Assembly: GCA_009692705.1 (NCBI GenBank)
Contig: SHYR01000006.1
Coordinates: 1-52,927 of the forward strand
Direction of reading: 5' to 3'
Source of the DNA: Dehalococcoidia bacterium
GTDB lineage: Bacteria; Chloroflexota; Dehalococcoidia; UBA2979
DNA length: 52,927 nt
The stretch's first letter is position 1. Each line of letters begins with the position of its first letter. The translations under genes and the position numbers were made by a program. Below are positions 1 through 9,631 of this stretch, piece after piece. A model generated the notes under the pieces. That model was not told where the DNA came from. It ran no database searches and saw only the letters and a list, made by a program, of their open reading frames with translations.

Positions 1-243
1 CGGGGCGTTGGCCAGCACCTCGTCGCGCGGCGCCGAGGGCTGCGGCTCGTCCGGCCGCTCCACGTTCGTCAGCTCGAACGTCTGCGCGGTCGGCTCCACG
101 CCATCGGTGTCGATCTGATTGAGGCTGCCGAAGTGCTCGAGGATGCCGGAGATCTGCTCGCGCAGCCGCTCCACCTCCTCGGGGGTGAGCGCGACCCGCG
201 CCAGGCGGGCGACGTGCCGCACCTCGTCGCCGGTCAACGCCAC
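1..243 (-). CDS. gatC: Asp-tRNA(Asn)/Glu-tRNA(Gln) amidotransferase subunit C, partial (runs off window start)
   Basis: Reverse complement from GTG at 243 reads VALTGDEVRHVARLARVALTPEEVERLREQISGILEHFGSLNQIDTDGVEPT..., a typical GatC sequence; SD-like GGAGG upstream. Not in the supplied ORF track. Confidence 0.9.
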   Translation of the reverse strand, partial: MALTGDEVRHVARLARVALTPEEVERLREQISGILEHFGSLNQIDTDGVEPTAQTFELTNVERPDEPQPSAPRDEVLANAP

Positions 244-330
244 GGGACCCTCCTGCCGCGGCCCGTCCGTGCGCCCGCGCGCGCGACGGCGTGATTTCCG
301 CGAATCATGCGACCATGGATCGGACTATAG

Positions 331-1254
331 GTGGAATCCGACCACAGGTGCGACTATAGGGAGGCTCCCCCCACCGCACCATGGCGTCATGGCCCGCCAG
401 CCCCGCGCACGCGGCTCGACCGCGCGCCGGGCACGCCGCTACGATCATTGGCATTGGGCGCGCGGAGGTATCGCATCATCTCCACGACCTCACCGGGGCA
501 GCCGCACGCCCTGCCGGCAAACGACCCGGCGCAGCGGCTGGGCAACCCCAGCTTCGTCTGGCGCTTCGGCCAGCAGCGCCGCATGGCAATCGTCCAGCGC
601 TACGCCGTGCTGTCCGGCCGTCGCGTGCTGGACCTCGGTTGCGGCGTGGGCGAATACGTGCGCGCATTCGAGCGCGCCGGCGCGCTGGCGCTGGGCTGCG
701 ACATCGAGCTGCCGCGGCTGGTGGAGGCGCGGCGGCGCGGCGCGACGGGCCTCGCCGCGGCAGCGGCGGAGTCGCTGCCGTACCGCGACGGCTCGCTGGA
801 CGTGGTCGTGCTGAACGAGGTGATCGAGCACGTGCGTGACGAGCGCGCGACGATGCGTGAGGTGCGCCGGGTGCTCGCCCCCGGCGGCGTGTGCATCGTC
901 TACGCCCCGAACCGGCTCTACCCGTTCGAGACCCACGGCATCCAGCTCCGCGGCCGCTACCGCTTCGGCAACTTCCCGTTCGTGAACTGGCTGCCGCGCC
1001 GCCTGCGCGACCGGCTGGTGCCGCACGCCCGCGTCTACGGTCGCGGTGACTGGCGCCGCGTGCTGGACGGCTCGGGGCTGGAGATCGTCGCGCACGGCTA
1101 CGTCTACCCGGGCTTCGACAACGTCGCCGCGCGCGCGCCGCGGCTGGCGCGCCTGCTGCGCGCCGTCTGCTACGCCGCCGAGTCCACACCGCTGCGCCGC
1201 TTCGGGCTCTCGCACCTGCTCGTGCTGCGGCGCGCCGCCGCGGGCACGCCGTGA
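331..1254 (+). CDS. class I SAM-dependent methyltransferase (true start may be further downstream)
   Basis: VLDLGCGVGEYVRAF motif I, LNEVIEHVRDERATMREVRRVLAPGG; overlaps next gene by GTGA. Confidence 0.8.
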   Translation: MESDHRCDYREAPPTAPWRHGPPAPRTRLDRAPGTPLRSLALGARRYRIISTTSPGQPHALPANDPAQRLGNPSFVWRFGQQRRMAIVQRYAVLSGRRVLDLGCGVGEYVRAFERAGALALGCDIELPRLVEARRRGATGLAAAAAESLPYRDGSLDVVVLNEVIEHVRDERATMREVRRVLAPGGVCIVYAPNRLYPFETHGIQLRGRYRFGNFPFVNWLPRRLRDRLVPHARVYGRGDWRRVLDGSGLEIVAHGYVYPGFDNVAARAPRLARLLRAVCYAAESTPLRRFGLSHLLVLRRAAAGTP

Positions 1255-4200
1255 CCGGCGGAGCGCTGGCGCGACGCCGCCGCCGTCGCCAGGGCGGCGC
1301 GGTCCCGGGGCGCGGCTGGCGGGGCGGCTGGCGGCGTCTCGCGCTCCTGGGCGTGGTGGTGCTGGTGCTGCTGGCGGCGACGCTGGGCGGCGGCACGCTG
1401 CTCGTGCGGGCCCGCTACGACGCCTTCGTCAGCGGCGTGGCGCCGCCGGAGGAGCTGCTGTCGAAGCTGCCGCGCGGCGGCGCGCGCATCTACGACCGCA
1501 ACGGCGAGCTGCTCTACGAGTTCGTCGACGAGCTCGGCGGGCTGCGCCGCCCGGTACCGCTGGCGGAGATCTCGTCGTGGCTGGTGCAGGCGTCCGTGGC
1601 GACCGAAGACGCGACCTTCTGGGAGAACAACGGCCTCAACGTGAGGGGGCTGCTGCGCGCCGGGCTGGAGAACTTCTCGCCGATCCACGGCAGCGTCTTC
1701 GAAGGCTCGGGCGGCTCCTCGATCACGCAGCAACTCGCCAAGAACGTCTATATCCCGCGCAACGAGCGCACCCAGCGCAGCGTGCAGCGCAAGCTGAAGG
1801 AGACGGCGATCGCGCTCGAGCTGACGCGCCGCTACTCCAAGCAGCAGATCATGGAGTGGTACCTCAACTCGATCTCATACGGCGGCATCTACGTCGGCGT
1901 GGAGGCCGCGGCGCAGGGCTACTTCGGCAAGGCGGCCTCCACCCTCACGCTCGCCGAGTCGGCGCTGCTGGCCGGCATCCCGCAGCAGCCGGCGCTCTAC
2001 GACCCGTACCAGAACCTGGACTCCGCCGGACAGATCGACGGCGCGGCGAAGGCGCGCCAGCGCGAGGTGCTGAACCTGATGGTGCGCCAGCACGACATCA
2101 CCCAGAAGGAGGCCGACCGCATCGCCGAGCAGCCGCTCAAGCTGCAGGGCGGCCGCTTCGAGATCGAGGCCGCGCACTTCGTGCTCAACCGTGTCGCGCC
2201 CGAGATTCGCAAGCGCTTCGGCGACCGCGCGCTCTTCGACGCCGGCCTGGACGTCACGACCACGCTCGACCTCCCGCTCCAGCAGCAGGGCCAGAAGATC
2301 CTGGAGCAGTGGATCACGGAGTACGAGCAGCAGTCCGGAGGGCACAACGGCGCCATGCTCGCGCTGGACCCCCGCAGCGGCCAGATCCTCGTCTACATCG
2401 GAAGCCGAGACTACTTCCGCGATCAGATCGAGGGACGCAACGACAACATCGTCAGCGGCAACTCACCCGGCTCGACGCTCAAGCCGTTCACCTACATGAA
2501 CGCGTTTATGCGCGGCTGGAGCACCGGGACCGCGATCATCGACGCGCCGTTCGAGGTGATCGACGCCTCGACGGGCGATCCGTTCAGCCCAACGAACCCG
2601 ATCAAGGAGTACCAGGGCGTGATCACGGCCGAGAAGGCACTCGGCAACTCGCTCAACATCCCGGCGTTCAAGACCATCATCGCGGCCGGCGTGCCGGAGA
2701 CGGTGAGCCTGCTCAAGCAGGTGGGATTCACGACCCTGAACGACCCTCGCGGCTACGGGCCCGCGCTGACGCTGGGCGGCGTCGACATCACGCTGCTGGA
2801 CATGACAGTGGCCTACAGCGTGCTCGCCAACGGCGGCGTGATGCGCGGCCAGCTGCTGCTCGCGCCCGGCCGCGAGGGTGAGCGCCCGCTGGAGCCGGTG
2901 GCGCTGCTGAAGGTCACGAACTCAGAGGGCAAGGTGCTCTACGAGCTCAAGAACACTACCGAGCGGCGCGTGGTGCCCAGCAACTACAGCTACATCGTGA
3001 CCTCGATCCTCGCCAACGGCGACAACGAGTGCATCACCTTCGGCGTGTGCAGCGCGCTGGCCCTGCCCGACGGCCGCCCAGCGGCGGTGAAGACCGGGAC
3101 CAGCGCGCCTTTTGAATCCCAGTCCGGAAGCCTCACGACCAACATCGGCGACACCTGGGCGATGGGCTATACCCCCGAGCTGGTGGCCGGCGTGTGGGCC
3201 GGCAACTCCGACAACGCGCCGATGGTGAACATCCTGTCTACCTCGATCTCGTGGCACAGCTGGCGCGATTTCATGGTCGCCGCCTCGACGCGCCTGAAGC
3301 TCCCTCCCACCCCGTTCACGCGCCCGCCCGGCGTCGTCGAGCGCGAGCTGTGCTGGCCCTCCGGGCGCCTGCCGACCGATCTGTGTCCGAAGGTCAACCG
3401 CTACCCCGGCCTCTTCGCCGAGGACGTACTGCCCAGGAACAAGGAGGACGAGGCGAAGCTGGCGGACAACTGGTGGCAGCGGGTGCGCATCGACAACCGC
3501 ACCGGCCTGCTCGCGACCGCGTCGACGCCCGCAGGCGCGGTCTCCGAGGAGGTGCGGCTGGTGCTGCCCGCCGACGCCTACGTGGCGAGCGCGAAGCCCC
3601 CGGCCGCCGGCGCGGCCATCGCCACGGCTCCGAAGCAGATCTGGCCCGCCATGCAGGCGTGGCTCTTCGCCAACGGCCTCGCGAGCTCGCTCGCGCCGGC
3701 CGAGGCGAGCACCTCCGCCACGGCGCTGATCAGCGTCGCCGCGCCCACCGCCGGCCAGACCGTGCGCGAGCGCGTGTCGATCATGGGCCGCGCGGCGCCC
3801 CCCGCCTTCCAGCGCTACTCGCTCGAGTGGGGCCACGGCAGCGCCCCCACGCGCTGGGTGCGCATCCTCACCGCGAGTGCGCCGGTGGCGCTCGGGACGC
3901 TCGGCAGCTGGGACACACTCACCGTGCCGAACGGCGCTTACACCGTGAGGCTGGTGGTCACCGACCGCGAGCTCGGCGAGCTGCGCTACGCCGTCCCGGT
4001 CACCGTCGACAACGGCAGCCGCGCGCCCGCGACGGACCCCTCGCTGTGGGCGCAGATCGCCTCCCCCACGACGGGCACGACGGTCTCCGGTGAGGTCGTG
4101 GTGCGAGGAAGCGGGTTCTCCGCCAGCACGCTGCAGCTGACGGTGGAGTTCGGCGCGGGCTTCAGCCCCACGGAGTGGATCGCGCTGGACCGCTACGCCG

Positions 4201-4346
4201 GAGCGCGGATCGATGCAGCGCTCGCGCGCTGGGACACGAGCAAGCTGCCCAACGGCGCCTACACGTTGCGCCTCTCCGTGCTCGACCGGACACTGGGCAG
4301 CACCGAGGCCACCACCACCGTGACCGTCAAGAACAAGAAGAGCTAG
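1251..4346 (+). CDS. class A penicillin-binding protein (transglycosylase/transpeptidase) with C-terminal Ig-like repeats
   Basis: EDATFWENNG, GGSSITQQLAKN (GT51), SPGSTLKPFTY and VKTGTSAPF (transpeptidase SxxK/KTG); two similar C-terminal modules ending NGAYTVRLVVTDRELG / NGAYTLRLSVLDRTLG. Confidence 0.92.
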   Translation: MTGGALARRRRRRQGGAVPGRGWRGGWRRLALLGVVVLVLLAATLGGGTLLVRARYDAFVSGVAPPEELLSKLPRGGARIYDRNGELLYEFVDELGGLRRPVPLAEISSWLVQASVATEDATFWENNGLNVRGLLRAGLENFSPIHGSVFEGSGGSSITQQLAKNVYIPRNERTQRSVQRKLKETAIALELTRRYSKQQIMEWYLNSISYGGIYVGVEAAAQGYFGKAASTLTLAESALLAGIPQQPALYDPYQNLDSAGQIDGAAKARQREVLNLMVRQHDITQKEADRIAEQPLKLQGGRFEIEAAHFVLNRVAPEIRKRFGDRALFDAGLDVTTTLDLPLQQQGQKILEQWITEYEQQSGGHNGAMLALDPRSGQILVYIGSRDYFRDQIEGRNDNIVSGNSPGSTLKPFTYMNAFMRGWSTGTAIIDAPFEVIDASTGDPFSPTNPIKEYQGVITAEKALGNSLNIPAFKTIIAAGVPETVSLLKQVGFTTLNDPRGYGPALTLGGVDITLLDMTVAYSVLANGGVMRGQLLLAPGREGERPLEPVALLKVTNSEGKVLYELKNTTERRVVPSNYSYIVTSILANGDNECITFGVCSALALPDGRPAAVKTGTSAPFESQSGSLTTNIGDTWAMGYTPELVAGVWAGNSDNAPMVNILSTSISWHSWRDFMVAASTRLKLPPTPFTRPPGVVERELCWPSGRLPTDLCPKVNRYPGLFAEDVLPRNKEDEAKLADNWWQRVRIDNRTGLLATASTPAGAVSEEVRLVLPADAYVASAKPPAAGAAIATAPKQIWPAMQAWLFANGLASSLAPAEASTSATALISVAAPTAGQTVRERVSIMGRAAPPAFQRYSLEWGHGSAPTRWVRILTASAPVALGTLGSWDTLTVPNGAYTVRLVVTDRELGELRYAVPVTVDNGSRAPATDPSLWAQIASPTTGTTVSGEVVVRGSGFSASTLQLTVEFGAGFSPTEWIALDRYAGARIDAALARWDTSKLPNGAYTLRLSVLDRTLGSTEATTTVTVKNKKS

Positions 4347-4386
4347 GCGCGGGGGCCGGACCGGCAGCCTCGACGGGAGCGCCACG

Positions 4387-5883
4387 GTGAGCGAACGGCG
4401 ACCCGGGCCGCGGTTGCGCGTGAGCCGCGGCCACCGCGCCGGGGACCTGCGCGTGATTCGACGCCGCGGCCCCCGCCGCGGCCTCGAGCGCGTGCTGGGC
4501 GTCGCCGGGGTCTTCTCTGCCTCCTACGGCAACGTCGGCTCGTCGATCTACTACGGACTCGGCGTGACCGCGCTCTACGCGCTGGGGCTGACGCCGCTGG
4601 TGTTCGTGATCTCTGGCCTGTTCTTCCTCTGCACCGCCCTCACCTATGCCGAGGGCTCAGCGGCGATGCCCGAGGCGGGTGGCGCGGCGTCATTCTCCAG
4701 GCGGGCCTTCGGGCAAGGCTTCTCGTTCATGGTCGGCTGGGCGCAGATCCTCAACTACCTGATCACGATCTCGATTTCAGCGTTCACCGTCCCGAACTAC
4801 CTCTCGGTCTTCTGGCCGTTGCTGAAGAGTTGGCCGGCGAACGCGATCGGCGGCGTTGGCGTCGTGCTGGCGCTTGGCACTCTGAACATCGTGGGCGCGC
4901 GCGAGTCAAGCCGGCTGAACATCGCGCTGGCGCTGATCGACCTCGCGACGCAGGCGCTGCTGGTCGTGATCGGACTGGCGCTGGTGTTCAACCTCGACCT
5001 GTTGCGGGCCGGAATTCACCTCGGCATCGCACCGACGTGGGACCGCCTGCTGCTGGGGATCGCGATCTCGATGATCGCCTACACGGGCATCGAGACCGCA
5101 TCGAACCTTTCGGAGGAGACGCGGAACGCTACGCGCGCCGTGCCGCGTGGCATCCTCACCACGTTCGTGGCCGTGCTGGTGATGTACACGCTGATCCCGC
5201 TGGTTGCGCTTTCGGCGATGCCGGTGCAGTTGGTCGACGGCGTCTACCAGACGCGCCTGGCCACTGAGTTCATCGAGGACCCGGTGCTGGGCGTCGTGCG
5301 CGAGCTCGGGTTCGTGGGGGTGACGAGCCGCGTCGTCGAGGCGTGGGTCGGCATCCTCGCCGCGACGATTTTGGCGCTCGCGACGAACGCCGGGATGCTG
5401 GGGATGTCGCGCCTCACCTACTCGATGAGCCGACATGGACAGCTCCCCGCGGCGGTCGGGGCGCTGCACCCCCGGCGCCGCACGCCCGTCACCGCGATCG
5501 TGCTCACGGTGATCCTCGCTTCAGCGGTGATCGTGCCGGGGAAGATCACGCTGCTCGCCAGCCTCTACGCCTTCGGCGCCATGCTCTCGTTCACCTTCGC
5601 GCACGCCTCCATCATCCGTCTGCGGGTGTCCGAGCCCGAGCTCGAGCGGCCCTTCCACATCCCCTGGAACTGGCGGCTGCGCGGGCGGCAGATCCCGGTC
5701 CCGGCGTTGATCGGCGGGGGCGCGACGCTCTTCTCGTGGTTCGTGGTGGTGCTCACACAGCCCACGGCGTGGATCATCGGCTTCCCGTGGCTCGGCGCCG
5801 GCCTGCTGTACTACCTCTGGCGGCGGCGCCGAGGCGAGGTCGACGACCCGCGCACGCGGCCGGACTCCGCGAGCACCGGCTAG
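4387..5883 (+). CDS. APC superfamily amino acid permease
   Basis: 498 aa polytopic; GVFSASYGNVGSSIYYGLGVTALYALGLTPL, YTGIETASNLSEETRNATRAVPRGI. Confidence 0.88.
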   Translation: MSERRPGPRLRVSRGHRAGDLRVIRRRGPRRGLERVLGVAGVFSASYGNVGSSIYYGLGVTALYALGLTPLVFVISGLFFLCTALTYAEGSAAMPEAGGAASFSRRAFGQGFSFMVGWAQILNYLITISISAFTVPNYLSVFWPLLKSWPANAIGGVGVVLALGTLNIVGARESSRLNIALALIDLATQALLVVIGLALVFNLDLLRAGIHLGIAPTWDRLLLGIAISMIAYTGIETASNLSEETRNATRAVPRGILTTFVAVLVMYTLIPLVALSAMPVQLVDGVYQTRLATEFIEDPVLGVVRELGFVGVTSRVVEAWVGILAATILALATNAGMLGMSRLTYSMSRHGQLPAAVGALHPRRRTPVTAIVLTVILASAVIVPGKITLLASLYAFGAMLSFTFAHASIIRLRVSEPELERPFHIPWNWRLRGRQIPVPALIGGGATLFSWFVVVLTQPTAWIIGFPWLGAGLLYYLWRRRRGEVDDPRTRPDSASTG

Positions 5884-7013
5884 CGCGACGCCAGCGCCTC
5901 CACCTCGGCGCGGCTCGTCGTCCCGCGCACCGCCGCCAGGAACTGCGCAAGCGAGCTGGCGCGCTCGCGCAGCCCGCGCAGCTGCCCGCCCAGCGGGTCC
6001 ACGGCGTCGGAGCGCGCGGCATAGCTGCCGAACCACGCGAAGTAGGCCTGGTTGAGGCGCCGGATGTGCACGCCGCCGCGCTCCAGCTCCTGCCGCACCT
6101 GCTCCATGCGCGCCTCGGCGTCCGCCACGCGGTCCGCCGCCAGCAGCGCGTCGACCTCCAGGCGCAGCTCGCGCAGCACGCGGTCGCGATCGATGCCCGG
6201 CGGCGCGGTCGGTGGCGTGGCGGCTGGCGCGGCGCGCGCCGTGGGGTCGCCGAAGCGTTCGATCACCCTTCGCGCAATTTCCTCGCCGGCGAGGTCGGCC
6301 ACCGTCTCGTTGATCGTGAGCCGCGCGCCGTGCGGCTGGCCGAACCCCAGCGGGTAGAACGCGAGGTAGTGGTGCACCCACTCGTGCGCGGCCGTCTGCA
6401 CCGTCTGCGCGTAGCCCGAGCGGTTGCTCACCACCGCCGGGTACATCGAGAACCCGCCGGTGCCCACCACCAGCGCCGAGCGCGGCGGGTCGTCCGCCTC
6501 CGTGCGCGCCTCGAGCGCGACCGCCACCGCCGCGGGCACGTCGGCGCGCAGCAGCTCAATACGCACCAGCGCGATGCGCGCGCGGGGCGACACCGCGAGC
6601 ACCAGCGGCGAGCCGGCCAGCTCGATGTCCACCGGCGGCCACACCGCGAGCGGGCCCCCCGGCGCGAGCCGGCCGCGCACGCCCCGCTCGCGCAGCACGG
6701 CGTCGATGCGCCCCGCGATCGCCGCCTCGACGACGCCTTCGAGGCGCTGCCCCTCGGGCGACTCGCGGTCGGCGAGCGCGAAGTAGCGCGCGATCGCGGC
6801 GTCGGGGTCCGGGTCGGAACGCAACGGGGCGCCGAGCACGAAGAGCCACTTCCCCGCGACCGTGGAAAGCTCCCAGCGCACCGGGTCGAAGCGTATGCCC
6901 GCGTCGCGCCGGGCGAACAGCCCTGCCCACAGCGCGGAGGCGAGCAGGAACACGGCCGCGAGCACCAGCGGCGTGGAGTGGCGGGCGGCGCGCGCGCGCG
7001 ATCGCATGCGCAT
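5880..7013 (-). CDS. membrane-anchored putative zinc metalloprotease (HEWVH); start may be the second Met at 7007
   Basis: N-terminal TM segment; AAHEWVHHYLAFYPLG (HExxH) followed by NETVADLAGEE (candidate third ligand). Confidence 0.6.
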   Translation of the reverse strand: MRMRSRARAARHSTPLVLAAVFLLASALWAGLFARRDAGIRFDPVRWELSTVAGKWLFVLGAPLRSDPDPDAAIARYFALADRESPEGQRLEGVVEAAIAGRIDAVLRERGVRGRLAPGGPLAVWPPVDIELAGSPLVLAVSPRARIALVRIELLRADVPAAVAVALEARTEADDPPRSALVVGTGGFSMYPAVVSNRSGYAQTVQTAAHEWVHHYLAFYPLGFGQPHGARLTINETVADLAGEEIARRVIERFGDPTARAAPAATPPTAPPGIDRDRVLRELRLEVDALLAADRVADAEARMEQVRQELERGGVHIRRLNQAYFAWFGSYAARSDAVDPLGGQLRGLRERASSLAQFLAAVRGTTSRAEVEALASR

Positions 7014-7072
7014 ACGGTAGCGCCGCGACGCTCACGGCGGACGCTGGCATCGACGCTGCTTATAGTGGGCGG

Positions 7073-7627
7073 GTGACCACAACGGTCCCGCTGAGCGACC
7101 CGCCAGACCGCGCCGGCGTGACCCGCCGGCGGCGCCTGCTGGCGCCCGCGATCGACGCCGCGATCGGGCTGCTGGCGCTCACCGCTGGACTCGTGGTGGC
7201 GGCGGTGTGGCTGCTCTGGCGCACCGACGCCGGCCGGCTCGACGCCCGCACAGGCGACGCGGTCGCCGCCGCCGCCGCGATCGGCGCCACGATCCCGACC
7301 TGGGCCGCGTGGCTCGCGCTGCGCACGGTGCGCGACCGCGCGACGCCGGGCCAGCGGCTTGCCGGGCTCGTCGTCGTCGAGCGCCGCCGGGGCCACCGCG
7401 CGGCGCTGCTGAGGCTCGCCGTGCACCCGCTCGCGATGCCGTTCTGGGGCTGGCTCGCGCTCACCGCGCTGCAAAGCGGCGTGCCCTGGCTGTGGCTGCC
7501 CCCGGCGCTGCTCGCCGCCGCGGTCGCCGCAGGCGGCGCGATCTCGCTGGCGGGCCTGCTCGCCGCGCCGCGTCGCCCCGCGATCCACGACCTGCTCGCG
7601 CGCACCACGCTCGCCTCGCGCCGGTGA
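7073..7627 (+). CDS. RDD family membrane protein
   Basis: RRRLLAPAIDAAIG, RATPGQRLAGLVVVERR, PAIHDLLARTTL. Confidence 0.7.
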   Translation: MTTTVPLSDPPDRAGVTRRRRLLAPAIDAAIGLLALTAGLVVAAVWLLWRTDAGRLDARTGDAVAAAAAIGATIPTWAAWLALRTVRDRATPGQRLAGLVVVERRRGHRAALLRLAVHPLAMPFWGWLALTALQSGVPWLWLPPALLAAAVAAGGAISLAGLLAAPRRPAIHDLLARTTLASRR

Positions 7628-8436
7628 GCGAGGCACACCGCCGCCCGCTCGCCGGCGCGCTCGCGCCGGTAAGGGAGGCGCTGCGCCACGCGCTCGCCGG
7701 CGCGCTGGCGATCGCCGTGGCGCTGTGGCTCGGCGCGTTCAGCCTCGCACAGGCGAGCAGCGAGCGCGTCGCGCTGCCCGCGCTGGAGCGCACCGCGGCC
7801 GCGCTGACGCAGCTCGACGCGCTGGTCGAGCTGCACGCGCAGACGCTGCAGGAAGCCGCCGACAGCGGCGCGACGGCGCTGTTGCCGCCGGGCTTCCCGA
7901 TCCGGGACGCCGCCGTGCCCGCGCGTGCCGTCGTGCGCGACGGGCGCGTGGACCTCGCGCTGCTGCGCGACACGCTGCGCCGCAACGCCGCACGGCTGCT
8001 CTACGAGCGCGGCGCGGACGCTTTCACGCCGCCGGATGGCGACGGCGGGCTCCGTAGCACCGGGCTGCTGCGGGCGCTGCTGCGCATGGCGGGCAGCGGC
8101 ACGCACGAGCTCGCGCTGGCGCTGTCGTGGCTGCTGGGCGCGGTGGCGGCGACGCTCGCCGCCGCCCTGCTCGCCGTCACGCCCGGCCCGCGCCGCCTGC
8201 GCGCCCTCGGGCGCGCACTGCTCGGCGCCGCGGCGATCGTGTTCGCCGCGGCGCTCGTCGCCCGCGCCGCGCTGGCGCTGGGCAGCGCGGACGAGGGCGA
8301 CACGCTCTTCGCCGAGGCGCTGGCGATCGCGCAGGGGCTGCTCACGCTGCCGCTGCGTGACGCGCTCTGGGTGGCGCTGGCCGGGGCGGCGCTCACGCTG
8401 CCGGCGGCCCGGGGCGAACGTCTCATCCGATCCTGA
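7624..8436 (+). CDS. hypothetical membrane protein
   Basis: GTG at 7624 overlaps upstream stop (GTGA); several hydrophobic segments; the longer 7207 start would lie inside the RDD gene. Confidence 0.6.
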   Translation: MSEAHRRPLAGALAPVREALRHALAGALAIAVALWLGAFSLAQASSERVALPALERTAAALTQLDALVELHAQTLQEAADSGATALLPPGFPIRDAAVPARAVVRDGRVDLALLRDTLRRNAARLLYERGADAFTPPDGDGGLRSTGLLRALLRMAGSGTHELALALSWLLGAVAATLAAALLAVTPGPRRLRALGRALLGAAAIVFAAALVARAALALGSADEGDTLFAEALAIAQGLLTLPLRDALWVALAGAALTLPAARGERLIRS

Positions 8437-8550
8437 CCTGGCGCAGACCGGGCCGGGGCGCCCCGGTTTGACGGTGCCGCGCGAGGCCGCTAGCGTGCCG
8501 GTGCGCGCGCCCCGCGCGCGCCGACCCGTCCGCCGCGAACGGAGCCGCCG

Positions 8551-9618
8551 GTGCGTAGCCCCCGGGACTTTTTGAGGCCGCTCGCGGTCGGGGCGCCCGA
8601 CCCACCGCGCGAGATCCCGGTGCGCCCATCGCGGGTGATCCACTTCTTCCCGCCCCACCTGCCAAACGTGCGCGCCCGCATCCCCGCGCTGATCCCGCAG
8701 GTCGACATCCTGCTCGGCAACCTCGAGGACGCCATCGCCGCCGACGCCAAGGAGGCCGCGCGCGAGGGTTTGATCGAGGTCGCGAAGGCGAACGAGTTCG
8801 GCGACACCCAGCTGTGGGTACGCGTCAACGCGCTCGACAGCCCGTGGTTCCTCGACGACATGCTGCGGCTGGTGGCGGAAGCGGGCACGAAGCTCGACGT
8901 GATCATGCTGCCCAAGGTCGAGGGCGAGCAGGACATCCACTACCTCGACCGCCTGCTCGCGCAGCTCGAGGCGCGGCACCGCCTCCAGCGCCCGCTGCTG
9001 ATCCACGCCATCCTGGAGACGCCGCAGGGCGTCACGAACGTCGAGCAGATCGCGACCGCCAGCCCGCGCATGCAGGGCATCAGCTTCGGCCCCGCCGACC
9101 TCGCCGCGTCGCGCCGCATGAAGACCACGCGCGTGGGCGGCGGCCACCCCTCCTACCTCGTGCGCGCCGACCCCGACCCTGAGCACCCGGAGGCCGAGCG
9201 CCGCACCGCGCAGCAGGACCCCTGGCACTACACGCTGGCGCGCATGGTGGACGCCTGCACGATGGCCGGCATCCTCCCCTTCTACGGCCCGTTCGGCGAC
9301 ATCGCCGACCAGCTGGCGTGCGAGGACCAATTCCGCGCCGCCTTCCTGCTCGGCTGCGTCGGCGCGTGGTCGCTGCACCCCAGCCAGATCGAGATCGCTC
9401 GGCGCGTGTTCTCGCCCGCCCCCGCCGACGTGCGGGAGGCGAAGAAGATCATGGATGCGATGGGCGAGGGTTCGGGCGTGGTGATGCTCGACGGCAAGAT
9501 GCAGGACGACGCCACCTACAAGCAGGCGAAGGTGATGTGGGACAGCGCGCGCATGATGGCGCGGCGCGACCACGATCTGACCGCGGCCTACGGCATGACG
9601 CCCGCAGACCTCGGCTGA
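8551..9618 (+). CDS. HpcH/HpaI aldolase/citrate lyase family, L-malyl-CoA / beta-methylmalyl-CoA lyase-like
   Basis: [102 protein letters not shown], matching the Mcl pattern recalled from Rhodobacter. Confidence 0.82.
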   Translation: MRSPRDFLRPLAVGAPDPPREIPVRPSRVIHFFPPHLPNVRARIPALIPQVDILLGNLEDAIAADAKEAAREGLIEVAKANEFGDTQLWVRVNALDSPWFLDDMLRLVAEAGTKLDVIMLPKVEGEQDIHYLDRLLAQLEARHRLQRPLLIHAILETPQGVTNVEQIATASPRMQGISFGPADLAASRRMKTTRVGGGHPSYLVRADPDPEHPEAERRTAQQDPWHYTLARMVDACTMAGILPFYGPFGDIADQLACEDQFRAAFLLGCVGAWSLHPSQIEIARRVFSPAPADVREAKKIMDAMGEGSGVVMLDGKMQDDATYKQAKVMWDSARMMARRDHDLTAAYGMTPADLG

Positions 9619-9631
9619 GGACCAGCTCACC

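Noticed and set aside
8503-8523. GCGCGCGCCCCGCGCGCGC as a regulatory or Z-DNA element
   Set aside because: Simple consequence of extreme GC upstream of mcl; no supporting context.
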